Shown here piece by piece: positions 44,098-52,636 of a DNA stretch of 64,000 nt. The position numbers were made by a program, and so were the translations under genes. The stretch's first letter is position 1, and each line of letters begins with the position of its first letter. Below the pieces are notes generated by a model. That model was not told where the DNA came from. It did not search any database and was given only the letters and a program-made list of their open reading frames with translations. Origin of the DNA: Neobacillus dielmonensis. Its GTDB lineage: Bacteria; Bacillota; Bacilli; Bacillales; Cytobacillaceae. The stretch spans positions 1 to 64,000 of the forward strand of contig NZ_HG942077.1 in the NCBI RefSeq assembly GCF_000612665.1. The letters are read 5' to 3'.

Positions 44098-46677
44098 TCA
44101 CTTTATTGCCGGTATAACACTTTCTTGTTTGTAATTGATAGGAAGATAATTTCCTATCAGTTCCAAGGAGACAATCGTATTTAAACACCACTGTGAAGTT
44201 GTGTTAGTCGTTATTTCCGGTATTTCAGCTAATGTCCTCCAAGTATTGACTTCGTGGGGTGCGATTGGCAGGACCATTTCACTAATATTTTCGTTTAATA
44301 ATAGATTCCAAGCTTTTTTTGCCAATGTTTCATCCTGCCTTTTCGCCGCTGCATAGGCCACCATTCCGGATGCCAACATAGGCAGACTGAATAGTCGATC
44401 ATGTAGAATGCCATTACTTCTTTCCATTTTTTCTTCGTTGCTTAACACATAAAATTCTCCAAACTCAGCTAACATATCATCCCATTCTTCATCTTCCAGA
44501 GCTTGGGCAATTTCGAACCATGCCTGGGGCCCTCCAAACGCAATGACCATATGGTAGCCGCCTTCATTACCATCGCCCATATGAAAAAGTGAGCTTGTTT
44601 CCGGATCATAGCCAAATGTCGGGCCAGAAAGTAATCGCAACGGCAGCTTTTTAAGAATTTCAATACCTCTGACTATTTTCTGTTTATATTCGACATTTTC
44701 CGTCCGTTCCCATTCGGAAAACCAATTGGAACAAAAGGCTGCCCAATCTGGACCTGTACGGGCATGCGTTGGAAATTCCTCACTCGAATAAAATTCCCTC
44801 ATTGGATCGAGGCCGTATAGTGCTTTATCCGCATCTCGCACCTCCGTTAACAAATCCCGGGTTCTTTCGTCGGTTGTTAAAAAGTAATAATACTTATGCA
44901 GTCCTGCCATGCTAATACGTGCTTCCTTGCAGCCACAGCCCCAATGAACGACATTGTGCCGTGAACCCAGTCCTGCATATTCACCCAAGTGATAACGATC
45001 GACCTCACTGGTATGACGGGTCATGGCTTCCGCCAATGTAAAGATGTCTTCCCTGCCTGAACGCAAGAATGCATACCAGAGCCATATATTTGGAACCAAT
45101 TCTGTATTTTGCCAAGCAAACCCCCCTAAGTCATACCGCCATTGATGGCGAACGGGATCATAGGTATGCATGACATCCCCATAGTTCCAATAACCGTACC
45201 ATTTTCGTTGTTCCACTTCCTTTTTATAAAAAGAAAAGGCATGATCCAATTGTTGCTCTAACATCGCTTTGGCAGGGGTGCTTCTATCAGGTAAGCCCCA
45301 AACTCCCATTGCTTGTGTTGCGTAATAATACTCTGGTTCGCAAACCAACAATACTGGTGATTGCCACTCATCGATTTTTTCTACCAATTCTCGATGTGTT
45401 GGGGCATTGGCGTAAAGTTGCAAATAAACTTCACTTGTATTGGCAATGCCATATGGAGTGGCCCTCATTTCATCAAATCCCTCGTAGGCACTCACCACAT
45501 GGGTTTCCTGACTGTAATGCCTGAAATCCATAGCCTCGGAATCAGGTGCCCAAAACCACACTTTTACTTTTGCTGCTGCTTGGCTTAATTGAGATACTTC
45601 CAAACTGGACGGGAACTTCTGCCAGAAGTTTTTCATGCCAATTCCAATGCCGCCATCTTCTCCCCCAACATAAATCAAGCCTTTGGCTCTTGTTCCGTGA
45701 GTGGATTCTACCCATGAGCAGCCGTCCCCGGACCGTTTTGCAATTTTATAATGGTCTGAAGAGTCTTGCATAATTTTAAAATCATTCCAAACCGCATTTT
45801 GCGTGGCATGGTCAAGCAATGGTTTGTGCTCAGGTCCTGTTAAATTCAATATTTCCCCAGCAATTTGCTTTTGGTACAATCCATTTGCGTTTCGGTGTCG
45901 TCTGGTAAGTAACAGCTGCGCTGGTTCTGAGAATATTCCCGTATCACCGGCAAAACGGACATTTCGGTTCCAGAGCTCCCCTGTTACTGGCACTGTAAAT
46001 TCCATGCCTAACCCTTTAATAAAATCATTTTGCGAGTCACCGTCATAGAAAAAGGTATGGACCATTCGAACCGTGGATGTACCGGCAAAAAAGTATAATC
46101 TTAAAACAAAAGGAAGTAACGTATTCTCCTTTACTGGATTTTGGTGGATACCTTCGATTTTAATGACACTTCTTAACGGACCTTTTTGTTCCAATTCAAC
46201 CTGGTTAATTTTACTTTGAAGGGCTGTTTCCCGAGTAACCTTGCTTCCGTTCTCATTGCTGCGGCTTTCTATAATCGCAACTAATCTTCCGTCTGTGCCA
46301 AAAATTTTAGAGCCGTTTTTTATGGTTTGGATAAAGCTGCTTCCTTGTTTATTCACAATAAATTGGCTTTCGCCGGTATCTATTTCAATGGTTTTATCTG
46401 TTTCTGTGATCTGTAATGGACGCTCACTGATTGCATTTTCGTCTTTTACAATTTCATATGAATCAAGATCCCCCTGTAAGATGGCTGCATGTCCGGTCCA
46501 TTTCACGCTTCCATCCGGCCAAAAAGCCATATGCCAGCTTTGCAATGGGGTTTTTTCTCCTTTTGTATTTTCAAGGGAAAGGGAATCTTCTTTCAGTAAC
46601 GCCCCTTGTTTCCATGGCACCCCCCAGGAGATACCCGTTTGTGTTGTCGGTTTTGTGTTTAACCATTTTACTTTCAT
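44098..46677 (-). CDS. yetA: YetA family protein, putative carbohydrate-active enzyme
   Basis: An 859-residue cytoplasmic protein matching B. subtilis YetA (857 residues) of the lplABCD-yetA operon. The N-terminal third is beta-rich (GISWGVPWKQGALLK, WPDGSVKWTGHAA). The C-terminal part resembles an alpha-barrel, with aromatic motifs such as YGYWNYGDVMHTYD, WRYDLGGFAWQNTE and HWGCGCKEARIS. The ATG at 46677 has GGAG upstream and is preferred over 46692. It follows an oligogalacturonate lyase gene closely and must act on pectin-derived oligosaccharides. I cannot assign the reaction; lyase or hydrolase are both possible. Confidence 0.8.
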   Translation of the reverse strand: MKVKWLNTKPTTQTGISWGVPWKQGALLKEDSLSLENTKGEKTPLQSWHMAFWPDGSVKWTGHAAILQGDLDSYEIVKDENAISERPLQITETDKTIEIDTGESQFIVNKQGSSFIQTIKNGSKIFGTDGRLVAIIESRSNENGSKVTRETALQSKINQVELEQKGPLRSVIKIEGIHQNPVKENTLLPFVLRLYFFAGTSTVRMVHTFFYDGDSQNDFIKGLGMEFTVPVTGELWNRNVRFAGDTGIFSEPAQLLLTRRHRNANGLYQKQIAGEILNLTGPEHKPLLDHATQNAVWNDFKIMQDSSDHYKIAKRSGDGCSWVESTHGTRAKGLIYVGGEDGGIGIGMKNFWQKFPSSLEVSQLSQAAAKVKVWFWAPDSEAMDFRHYSQETHVVSAYEGFDEMRATPYGIANTSEVYLQLYANAPTHRELVEKIDEWQSPVLLVCEPEYYYATQAMGVWGLPDRSTPAKAMLEQQLDHAFSFYKKEVEQRKWYGYWNYGDVMHTYDPVRHQWRYDLGGFAWQNTELVPNIWLWYAFLRSGREDIFTLAEAMTRHTSEVDRYHLGEYAGLGSRHNVVHWGCGCKEARISMAGLHKYYYFLTTDERTRDLLTEVRDADKALYGLDPMREFYSSEEFPTHARTGPDWAAFCSNWFSEWERTENVEYKQKIVRGIEILKKLPLRLLSGPTFGYDPETSSLFHMGDGNEGGYHMVIAFGGPQAWFEIAQALEDEEWDDMLAEFGEFYVLSNEEKMERSNGILHDRLFSLPMLASGMVAYAAAKRQDETLAKKAWNLLLNENISEMVLPIAPHEVNTWRTLAEIPEITTNTTSQWCLNTIVSLELIGNYLPINYKQESVIPAIK

Positions 46678-46704
46678 CGATTTTTTCTCCATTCTGTCAT
46701 TCTA

Positions 46705-47898
46705 TTACCTTATCAATTTCCCATCGATCAATTTAGGTAGACTTTCAAAGTCAGGAACCTCCGCTAAATAAACGTTTCCATAGCCATTCATATCACTCGT
46801 AAACAGGATTTGTGTCCCGTCCGGACTAAACCTTGGATGTACATGGATTTGTTGAACATGAAAGCTGCCGCGATGTTTACATAAAATTCTTGGTCCTTCC
46901 ATGCCTTGATCGTTCTTTTTCCATAGAAAAATACAATCCTGGTACCTTTCGCCATGGTAGGCACTCGACTGCTGTCCATCCCCCACGATGAAAGTTGAAT
47001 CATTTGAATGAATATGCATATTTTGATAAGGAAACTCAAACTCTAGAGAATCTGAATTATTAAAAGTGGCAAATCCAAGAAACTTGCCGTCTTTTCTGTC
47101 TAGTGATTCCGTAAACCCATGATAGCCAATCGTGAGTCCATCCGCATGCCAGTATTCATGGCCGGCATATTGATTGTTTGTTCCCTCGCGGAGCTTCCAA
47201 ACCTCTCCTGATTGAATATTCATAACCCAGATTCGATGGTCTACTTTTTCCCATGGTCCTTCGTGGCAGAATGTAATCAAATGCGGCTGGGTGGGTGATG
47301 CATTGACATGACCAATCCAGCGTTTTTCTTCATGAATGATTCTGGTTTCTCCTGTTTCGAGATTGAGTAAGTTAATCATGCAATGGGGTCTTGCCGCTTC
47401 TGTTTCTTCAAAACCTACATATCCGCCTGAAAGATTGGTTTTGATAGATTGTGACAAATCTTCAGAAAGACCGAAACATAAATATTTTCCATCCGCCGTA
47501 CAGCTTAAATTGCTAAAATGATATCCTTTTGGCAAATGATAGATAGTATGTTCCTCATAGGTATCGAGGTTAATGGCGATAATTTTGTTATCGTAAGTAA
47601 AATACGCTTCGTGTTTGAGCGGGTTTAAGAAAGTTCCTTGTAATCCATTTGACAGTTTAGGGTCTAAATCCGTAAGCTGTGTTAATTCTCCGGTGGACAA
47701 TTCAATGCTGTATAAATTTGTCGAGTTCCCGCGGTCTGAACATATTAAAAGTCTTGATCCGTTATCATACCAGCCGTTATTCGTGAAATAAACATGATAA
47801 TCGTGTGCCTTGTGGTCCGTTAATTGAGTAATCTTGATATCAGTAATGGAATCCCGAAACTCACTCTGTTCACTTGGCCATGTTGTACCCTTTCCCAA
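46705..47898 (-). CDS. Oligogalacturonate lyase family protein (PL22)
   Basis: A 397-residue cytoplasmic seven-bladed propeller-like protein with PL22 motifs: THD-like KITQLTDHKAHDYHVYFTNN, FCHEGPWEKVDHRIWVMN, GHEYWHADGLTIGYHG, and HVQQIHVHPRFSPDGTQILF with metal-binding His. It cleaves short unsaturated galacturonides to 5-keto-4-deoxyuronate in known members. The start is TTG with AGAGGA seven bases upstream. It is first in an operon with yetA, behind a promoter with the shared box and a cre-like site. Confidence 0.88.
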   Translation of the reverse strand: MGKGTTWPSEQSEFRDSITDIKITQLTDHKAHDYHVYFTNNGWYDNGSRLLICSDRGNSTNLYSIELSTGELTQLTDLDPKLSNGLQGTFLNPLKHEAYFTYDNKIIAINLDTYEEHTIYHLPKGYHFSNLSCTADGKYLCFGLSEDLSQSIKTNLSGGYVGFEETEAARPHCMINLLNLETGETRIIHEEKRWIGHVNASPTQPHLITFCHEGPWEKVDHRIWVMNIQSGEVWKLREGTNNQYAGHEYWHADGLTIGYHGFTESLDRKDGKFLGFATFNNSDSLEFEFPYQNMHIHSNDSTFIVGDGQQSSAYHGERYQDCIFLWKKNDQGMEGPRILCKHRGSFHVQQIHVHPRFSPDGTQILFTSDMNGYGNVYLAEVPDFESLPKLIDGKLIR

Positions 47899-47954
47899 TG
47901 TACATTCCTCTTTTCTTTTTTAACTTCATATTAAAACTATTGTCAATTCAACCT

Positions 47955-47968
47955 TACAAGCGCTTTCT
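47955..47968 (-). promoter_or_regulatory. cre-like CcpA site upstream of the PL22 gene
   Basis: AGAAAGCGCTTGTA on the minus strand has the AAAGCGCTT core of a cre but two mismatches at the edges. It directly follows the shared rhamnogalacturonan box, between that box and the start codon. Confidence 0.4.
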
Positions 47969-47991
47969 TTTTCCTTCAATAACACTTTTTT
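47969..47991 (-). promoter_or_regulatory. Shared rhamnogalacturonan box upstream of the PL22 gene
   Basis: On the minus strand: AAAAAAGT, GTTATTG, AA, GGAAAA (23 bases), 71-93 bases before the start codon. It is one of the three closest copies of this box. Confidence 0.65.
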
Positions 47992-48025
47992 GCACTTGTG
48001 TAGAATCATGTGTGGAAATCATTGC

Positions 48026-48058
48026 AAAAAAAGACCACCCAAAAAATGGATGATCTTT
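48026..48058 (-). terminator. Terminator of the GH105-LplD-CE12 operon
   Basis: Minus-strand stem AAAGATCATCC / GGGTGGTCTTT with an eight-base loop followed by a run of T, just after the CE12 stop codon. Confidence 0.75.
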
Positions 48059-48070
48059 TATATAACTCAC

Positions 48071-48727
48071 TTATTTAATAAACTTAGAGATTGGCAGAGC
48101 CAGTTCTTTTACTCCTTCAACTACCAGTCTAGCCATCTGATTGGCGCCTGTTTTTGTAAAATGGGTGTAGTCGGTTCCGTTGACTGAGACCATAAAGTAG
48201 GTAAGTGCTTCCTCATACCCAATTCTCTCAAATAGCTTCAGACTTTTTTCCATTAGATCGATCAGTGCTACGTGTTCATCCCTTGCGATTTCCTTCATGG
48301 CTTGGCAATATTCCGGGAAGTCATTAATAAAAACGCCATTTGCCAGATGCAATCTGGCTACTGGGGTAATCAACACTGGCTGTGCCTGATGGCTTCTGGC
48401 AGCGTTAACATATTCTATTAAATACTCTTTGTAAGTTGTAAAAGGTTCTGTAAACCGTTCTGGCTTGCTCTTGGTTGCGTCATTATGCCCCATTTGGATG
48501 AACAAGTAGTCACCGGCTTTGATTTCTTCTGCTATTTTACCTAATCGACCTTCCTCGATAAAGGTTTTGGAGCTTCTTCCGCCGATTGCATGATTCGCTA
48601 CTTCTACCTCATCCGTGAAATAGTCCTGGAGGAACTCTCCCCAGCCGCCTTGATTTTTTTCAGTCTCGTCATATCTTTGTACGGTGGAATCAGCAGCAAG
48701 GAAAATCTTTTGCTTATATAAATTCAT
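48071..48727 (-). CDS. rhgT: Rhamnogalacturonan acetylesterase (CE12), cytoplasmic
   Basis: A 218-residue SGNH esterase close to B. subtilis YesT (RhgT). Catalytic blocks are LAADSTVQRYD (nucleophile Ser), IGGRSSKTF, QMGHNDATKSKPER and DYTHFTKTGA (Asp and His). No signal peptide. GGGAGGGG precedes the ATG at 48727; the frame is open to 48865 but that would overlap lplD. It removes acetyl groups from imported rhamnogalacturonan oligosaccharides. Its catalytic blocks match the CE12 domain of the secreted fusion at 26108-31171. Confidence 0.92.
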   Translation of the reverse strand: MNLYKQKIFLAADSTVQRYDETEKNQGGWGEFLQDYFTDEVEVANHAIGGRSSKTFIEEGRLGKIAEEIKAGDYLFIQMGHNDATKSKPERFTEPFTTYKEYLIEYVNAARSHQAQPVLITPVARLHLANGVFINDFPEYCQAMKEIARDEHVALIDLMEKSLKLFERIGYEEALTYFMVSVNGTDYTHFTKTGANQMARLVVEGVKELALPISKFIK

Positions 48728-48755
48728 GAATATCCCCTCCCATTGGATGGCAAAT

Positions 48756-48789
48756 GAAGAACCCCTGCATGCAGCAAGGGATTCCCTTC
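48756..48789 (-). other. Intercistronic hairpin between lplD and the CE12 gene
   Basis: Imperfect stem (GAAGGGAATCCCTTGC with GCAGGGGTTCTTC) with no T tail. It may affect mRNA processing or stability rather than stop transcription. Confidence 0.35.
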
Positions 48790-48797
48790 TTACTAAT

Positions 48798-50198
48798 TTA
48801 ATTTTTAACGGTTTCAAACTCCCAACCAGGCAGATAGCTTTTTGTATTAAACAACATTTTTTCAAAAAGCTCCTCGGCTTCTTCAGGAGTAAGCGAACTT
48901 AACAAAGGATCTTGTCTAAATGCACTTAAGGCTAATTGCTTATCACATTGTATGGCAGCTTGGAGCGTCATCTCCTGTATATGGATGTGGCGTAAAACCA
49001 TATTATTGACAGGCGTTGGCAGCTTACCCGAGACAATCGGCTGGACACTATTGTGGCCAAATACTGCGTTCGTTTCGACAATCACGTCTTCTGGCATACC
49101 AGCCATTTGCCCCTTGTTCGGTAAATTAACATTCGAAATGATGTCACCCAATCCAAGGATTGCTTTAATCATTTGAACGCCTTCTTCACCTGTAGCGTTT
49201 AATACAAAGGATTCCTCTCCATTGGCTAGGCGCCGGCCCTTTTCATAAAGTTCTTTGCCTCTTTCCATCCGCCAATCAACCGGTGTCAGGCTAAATTTCC
49301 ATTCTCTTACTTTTTCAGGGCTTTGCAAATACCAGGTGTTCGGCATGAATTCCGCCAAATGACGGTCCCCGGCAGCGGCAATGATACCAAACTTTTTAAA
49401 CAAGTCGAACTTTACTCTTTGGGCGGAAGAGAAATGGTCGTTCATCCAATTGCCAGTGTTTCTCCCCTCAAAACCGGACTCGTAATATTGATCAGCAAAT
49501 TTTTCATATAACGGCAAAAGATTGATATTTTGATAGGAAGCACGGTCAATCCAGGTAAAATGGTTAATCCCCAGCACATTCACCTTTATGTCACTGCGTT
49601 TAACCTTTTCAAATCCTTCCAAGTCCTCCAACATGGAAGCCAAAAGTTTTTGGGTGCCAAATACTTCATGACAGCAGCCAAATGCTTTGATTTCTGGGAA
49701 TACATGATAAAGAGTTCTAGTGCATAGGCTCATTGGGTTTGTATAATTGATGACCCATGCATTTGGCGAATGCTCCTTAATTTCATTGGCAATTTCCACA
49801 AAGAGCGGAATCGTCCTTAGTGCCCTGACCATTCCACCAGGACCCACTGTGTCCCCAACAGATTGATAAACTCCGAATTGTTCCGGCGTATGTACATCTG
49901 ACTTCATCTCTAAGAATGTCCCAGGCAAAATCGAGATAATCACAAAATCCGCACCTGTTAATGCTTCTTTTAATGTTTTAACAGCTTCATAGTTCCACTG
50001 GCCGACCACTTCGTCACGTTCACGCAAACGGTTGCCGATCGTCTCATTTTGTTTTGCTGCTTCGTAATTGATATCATATAGTTTAACGGTCCCGGAAATA
50101 CTTTCCTCCATAGCTAGATCACTCATTAGTCCCCACGCCCAGCCGCGTGATCCCCCGCCGATATACGCGATTTGTACATCTTTCATTTGCTTAACCAT
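48798..50198 (-). CDS. lplD: Alpha-galacturonidase (GH4), LplD type
   Basis: A 466-residue GH4 enzyme close to B. subtilis LplD (446 residues). Visible are the NAD-binding AYIGGGSRGWAWGLMSDLA, the NYTNPMSL loop, metal-site CCHEVFG and LGINHFTW, and RHLAEFMP. GH4 enzymes use NAD+ and Mn2+ in an oxidation-elimination mechanism. It releases galacturonate from galacturonosyl oligosaccharides in the cytoplasm. AAAGGAGGAG lies six bases before the ATG. It overlaps the end of the GH105 gene by eight bases, so translation is coupled. Confidence 0.92.
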   Translation of the reverse strand: MVKQMKDVQIAYIGGGSRGWAWGLMSDLAMEESISGTVKLYDINYEAAKQNETIGNRLRERDEVVGQWNYEAVKTLKEALTGADFVIISILPGTFLEMKSDVHTPEQFGVYQSVGDTVGPGGMVRALRTIPLFVEIANEIKEHSPNAWVINYTNPMSLCTRTLYHVFPEIKAFGCCHEVFGTQKLLASMLEDLEGFEKVKRSDIKVNVLGINHFTWIDRASYQNINLLPLYEKFADQYYESGFEGRNTGNWMNDHFSSAQRVKFDLFKKFGIIAAAGDRHLAEFMPNTWYLQSPEKVREWKFSLTPVDWRMERGKELYEKGRRLANGEESFVLNATGEEGVQMIKAILGLGDIISNVNLPNKGQMAGMPEDVIVETNAVFGHNSVQPIVSGKLPTPVNNMVLRHIHIQEMTLQAAIQCDKQLALSAFRQDPLLSSLTPEEAEELFEKMLFNTKSYLPGWEFETVKN

Positions 50199-52362
50199 GC
50201 AAAACTCCTCCTTTGATTTGTTGAGCCATCCATTTTTTTAGCCTTAGTGTTTCAATGCCTGAGAGTAAAACAATGCCAATTCCATGTGTGTCATTCAGTA
50301 TCCATGTTAGGTCATCTTTGTAATATTCCTTCGTGAAGGCATAACCCGAGCCTTGGCAAACGCCATACACATTTCCATATTTATCAACGCCCACCTTAGA
50401 TAGCCCTTCAAAGCCCTGGAAAACGGCTTCGATAAATTCTTCTGGGTCTTCCAGCCAGCCATAGCGAATGCCACGTGCAAAAGCATAAATAAACATTGCC
50501 GTACAAGAAGTTTCTTCATAGGAGTCCTGTTCGGTTAACACTTGGTGCCATAAGCCGTTTTCCCCCTGCAATGCTAAATAGCCTTCCGCTAGTTCTCTAA
50601 AAAAGGTCAGAAGTTCTATCCGCTGTGGATGGCTTTCCGGCAGCACAGCCAATAATTCCGATAAGGAAAAGATCACCCAGCCATTACCGCGGCCCCATGG
50701 GATTCCTGTCGTCGTATTAAATTTAAAATCATAGACATGTGACATAATGTTCATGCCTGGAATAAATAAAAGTTCCTTATAGCGTAAAAACTGATTTACG
50801 GCATCATCAAGGTAAGCGCTGTCTTTTGTTAACTCAAAATATCTGCAAAGAAACGGTACACTCATGTACAAATCATCGCACCATACCGTATTCTTCATAA
50901 ATTCCACACTGCCGAAGCTGCGATATAATGCCTGGTTTGGCAGGCGGCTTTGTTTATTGGAAATATAATCCGCAATATCATCGGCAACTTCTCTTGCATC
51001 GCGGATTGGTGCTATTTGATGGCCGACCAGCATGGTTGCTCCAAACGATCCGCAATCATCTAAGCTATCAATTGCTGATAATTGGGTATTAATCCCGGCG
51101 GCGCCATACTCCTTTCGATCCCATAAGGAATATTGATAGAAGGATGTGCATGTCTCGATATGGAGCAAAGCGTAGTTGACAATATCCTCGCGGTTTAACT
51201 CTTGCCCCGTCTGTAACAGTCCAAATAATGTAACGCCAAGCGGATAATCCCACTTTCCAAACAAAGGATTTTCCAAATAAGGCCGTACCCATGTATCCGG
51301 CATATCCAGCCGCCAGTAAGTTGGACCATTAGAACCTTCTAATAGGGTATCCATCCTTAGTACTTCCTCAAGAACAAGTGGGGCCGACAATGAAAATGGA
51401 CCGGCATACATCCATACATCCTTGGCACCATCGATTGGTACCGGAAGGGCAAATTCGCCTCCATCAAGTTGAAAGCCCCACTCTTTGCCTTGACAGGTGC
51501 TTTTAATCACCACCTGGAATTCTCCAAACGGGAGATCAACGGAAACTTGAAACTCCTTGTCCTGTGATGAATGGTATACACATTCACCATTTATAAATAG
51601 TTGTAGAGGTCCTTTATTCTCCCCCCTCAGAGTAAAAGTCCGGATGGCAGGCTTGTTATTGACCAGCTTCGTCCAAGCAAGTGCTTGTCTATTTTCCATA
51701 CATCCAAACATTCTTGAAAGCTGTGGCCTTTCTTGTCCCCATGTTCTATCTGGCAGCCACTTTACATCGGTTTCACTTTCATACATACCTTCTTGAGGCA
51801 GCTGGTCTAATTGGCCATCAAGCGGTTGTGTATAGAGCCAGCCTTCTTGGCCATTTCTTTCTTCGGACGGCATTAAAAAGTGTAGTGGAAACCGTTTAAA
51901 AGACCCCGTTCCAAAAATACCCCCAAACCCAGAAGGCGTTTTCATAAATTGGAGAATGAAGTGATTCCATCCCTTTTCCAGCCTTACACGTAAATTGCAT
52001 CTTCTCTTCGGATTTGTTTCCTCCACAATACTCGATTTAAAAACGAGTTCGTTACGTAGGTAAATCTGTACCGGGCCAAAACAGTTTAATCCCAAGGCAA
52101 CTTCTTTCGGCTCTTCGCTCCATAATTTGGCCCAAGTATAAACCCATTGCCCATGACTTGCTTCCGGAAATCGTTCATCCAAATTCATTAAATAGCGATA
52201 ATCGCTTCCACGAAGAAAACCCTTTTTACTAAAAGCTCTAAAGGTTACGGGGTGTGGAGGATTTGACCCTATATATCGATTGGAAATCGTTGCTAGAATT
52301 CCTTCTAACTGATCTCCAAGCTTTGCGTAAATGCTTTCATTCTGATGAAAATAAGGTGACAT
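50191..52362 (-). CDS. GH105 unsaturated rhamnogalacturonyl hydrolase with N-terminal extension
   Basis: A 723-residue protein. The C-terminal part (about 360-715) is a GH105 alpha/alpha-barrel like YesR/YteR: WDYPLGVTLFGLL, WCDDLYM (494-500) with the catalytic-type Asp, GIPWGRGNGWV and SYEETSCTAMF. It hydrates and cleaves unsaturated galacturonate from rhamnogalacturonan disaccharides. The first 340 residues are an unusual beta-rich extension, with two similar jelly-roll-like halves (LGLNCFGPVQIYLRNELVF and RGENKGPLQLFINGECVY). YesR and YteR are only about 340-375 residues. No signal peptide. First in an operon with lplD and CE12; the promoter has the shared box. Confidence 0.88.
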   Translation of the reverse strand: MSPYFHQNESIYAKLGDQLEGILATISNRYIGSNPPHPVTFRAFSKKGFLRGSDYRYLMNLDERFPEASHGQWVYTWAKLWSEEPKEVALGLNCFGPVQIYLRNELVFKSSIVEETNPKRRCNLRVRLEKGWNHFILQFMKTPSGFGGIFGTGSFKRFPLHFLMPSEERNGQEGWLYTQPLDGQLDQLPQEGMYESETDVKWLPDRTWGQERPQLSRMFGCMENRQALAWTKLVNNKPAIRTFTLRGENKGPLQLFINGECVYHSSQDKEFQVSVDLPFGEFQVVIKSTCQGKEWGFQLDGGEFALPVPIDGAKDVWMYAGPFSLSAPLVLEEVLRMDTLLEGSNGPTYWRLDMPDTWVRPYLENPLFGKWDYPLGVTLFGLLQTGQELNREDIVNYALLHIETCTSFYQYSLWDRKEYGAAGINTQLSAIDSLDDCGSFGATMLVGHQIAPIRDAREVADDIADYISNKQSRLPNQALYRSFGSVEFMKNTVWCDDLYMSVPFLCRYFELTKDSAYLDDAVNQFLRYKELLFIPGMNIMSHVYDFKFNTTTGIPWGRGNGWVIFSLSELLAVLPESHPQRIELLTFFRELAEGYLALQGENGLWHQVLTEQDSYEETSCTAMFIYAFARGIRYGWLEDPEEFIEAVFQGFEGLSKVGVDKYGNVYGVCQGSGYAFTKEYYKDDLTWILNDTHGIGIVLLSGIETLRLKKWMAQQIKGGVLHG

Positions 52363-52444
52363 TGTTCTTCCTCCCTCCTACTTTATTTAGGTTGTTTTAT
52401 CTGACTCTATCCCCTCCTTATCATATACTTTAGTAGAGCTTAGA

Positions 52445-52467
52445 TTTTCCAACAATACCACTTTTTT
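52445..52467 (-). promoter_or_regulatory. Shared rhamnogalacturonan box upstream of the GH105 operon
   Basis: On the minus strand: AAAAAAGT, GGTATTG, TT, GGAAAA (23 bases), 83-105 bases before the start codon. TATGAT follows about 19 bases downstream as a probable -10, so the box covers the -35 region. Confidence 0.65.
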
Positions 52468-52565
52468 AAATTTCAGGAAGGCGAAATAAGACTTTTTTGC
52501 CGACTTTGGACAAATTTGTTTCTGTTACGAATAAGTTCTATTTTATTTGTATTAAAAGATTATGC

Positions 52566-52613
52566 AAAAAAACTGCCGGCGACATCCTTTTCTTTAGGAT
52601 GTTGTCGGCAGTT
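52566..52613 (-). terminator. Terminator of rhaEW
   Basis: Long stem AACTGCCGACAACATCCT / AGGATGTCGCCGGCAGTT followed by T7 on the minus strand. Confidence 0.95.
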
Positions 52614-52636
52614 CTGTAATTTCTCAATATGACTAT

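Noticed and set aside
46241-46771. A 176-codon plus-strand frame opposite yetA
   Set aside because: It is antisense to yetA, low-complexity hydrophobic, and spans the yetA start and the end of the upstream gene.
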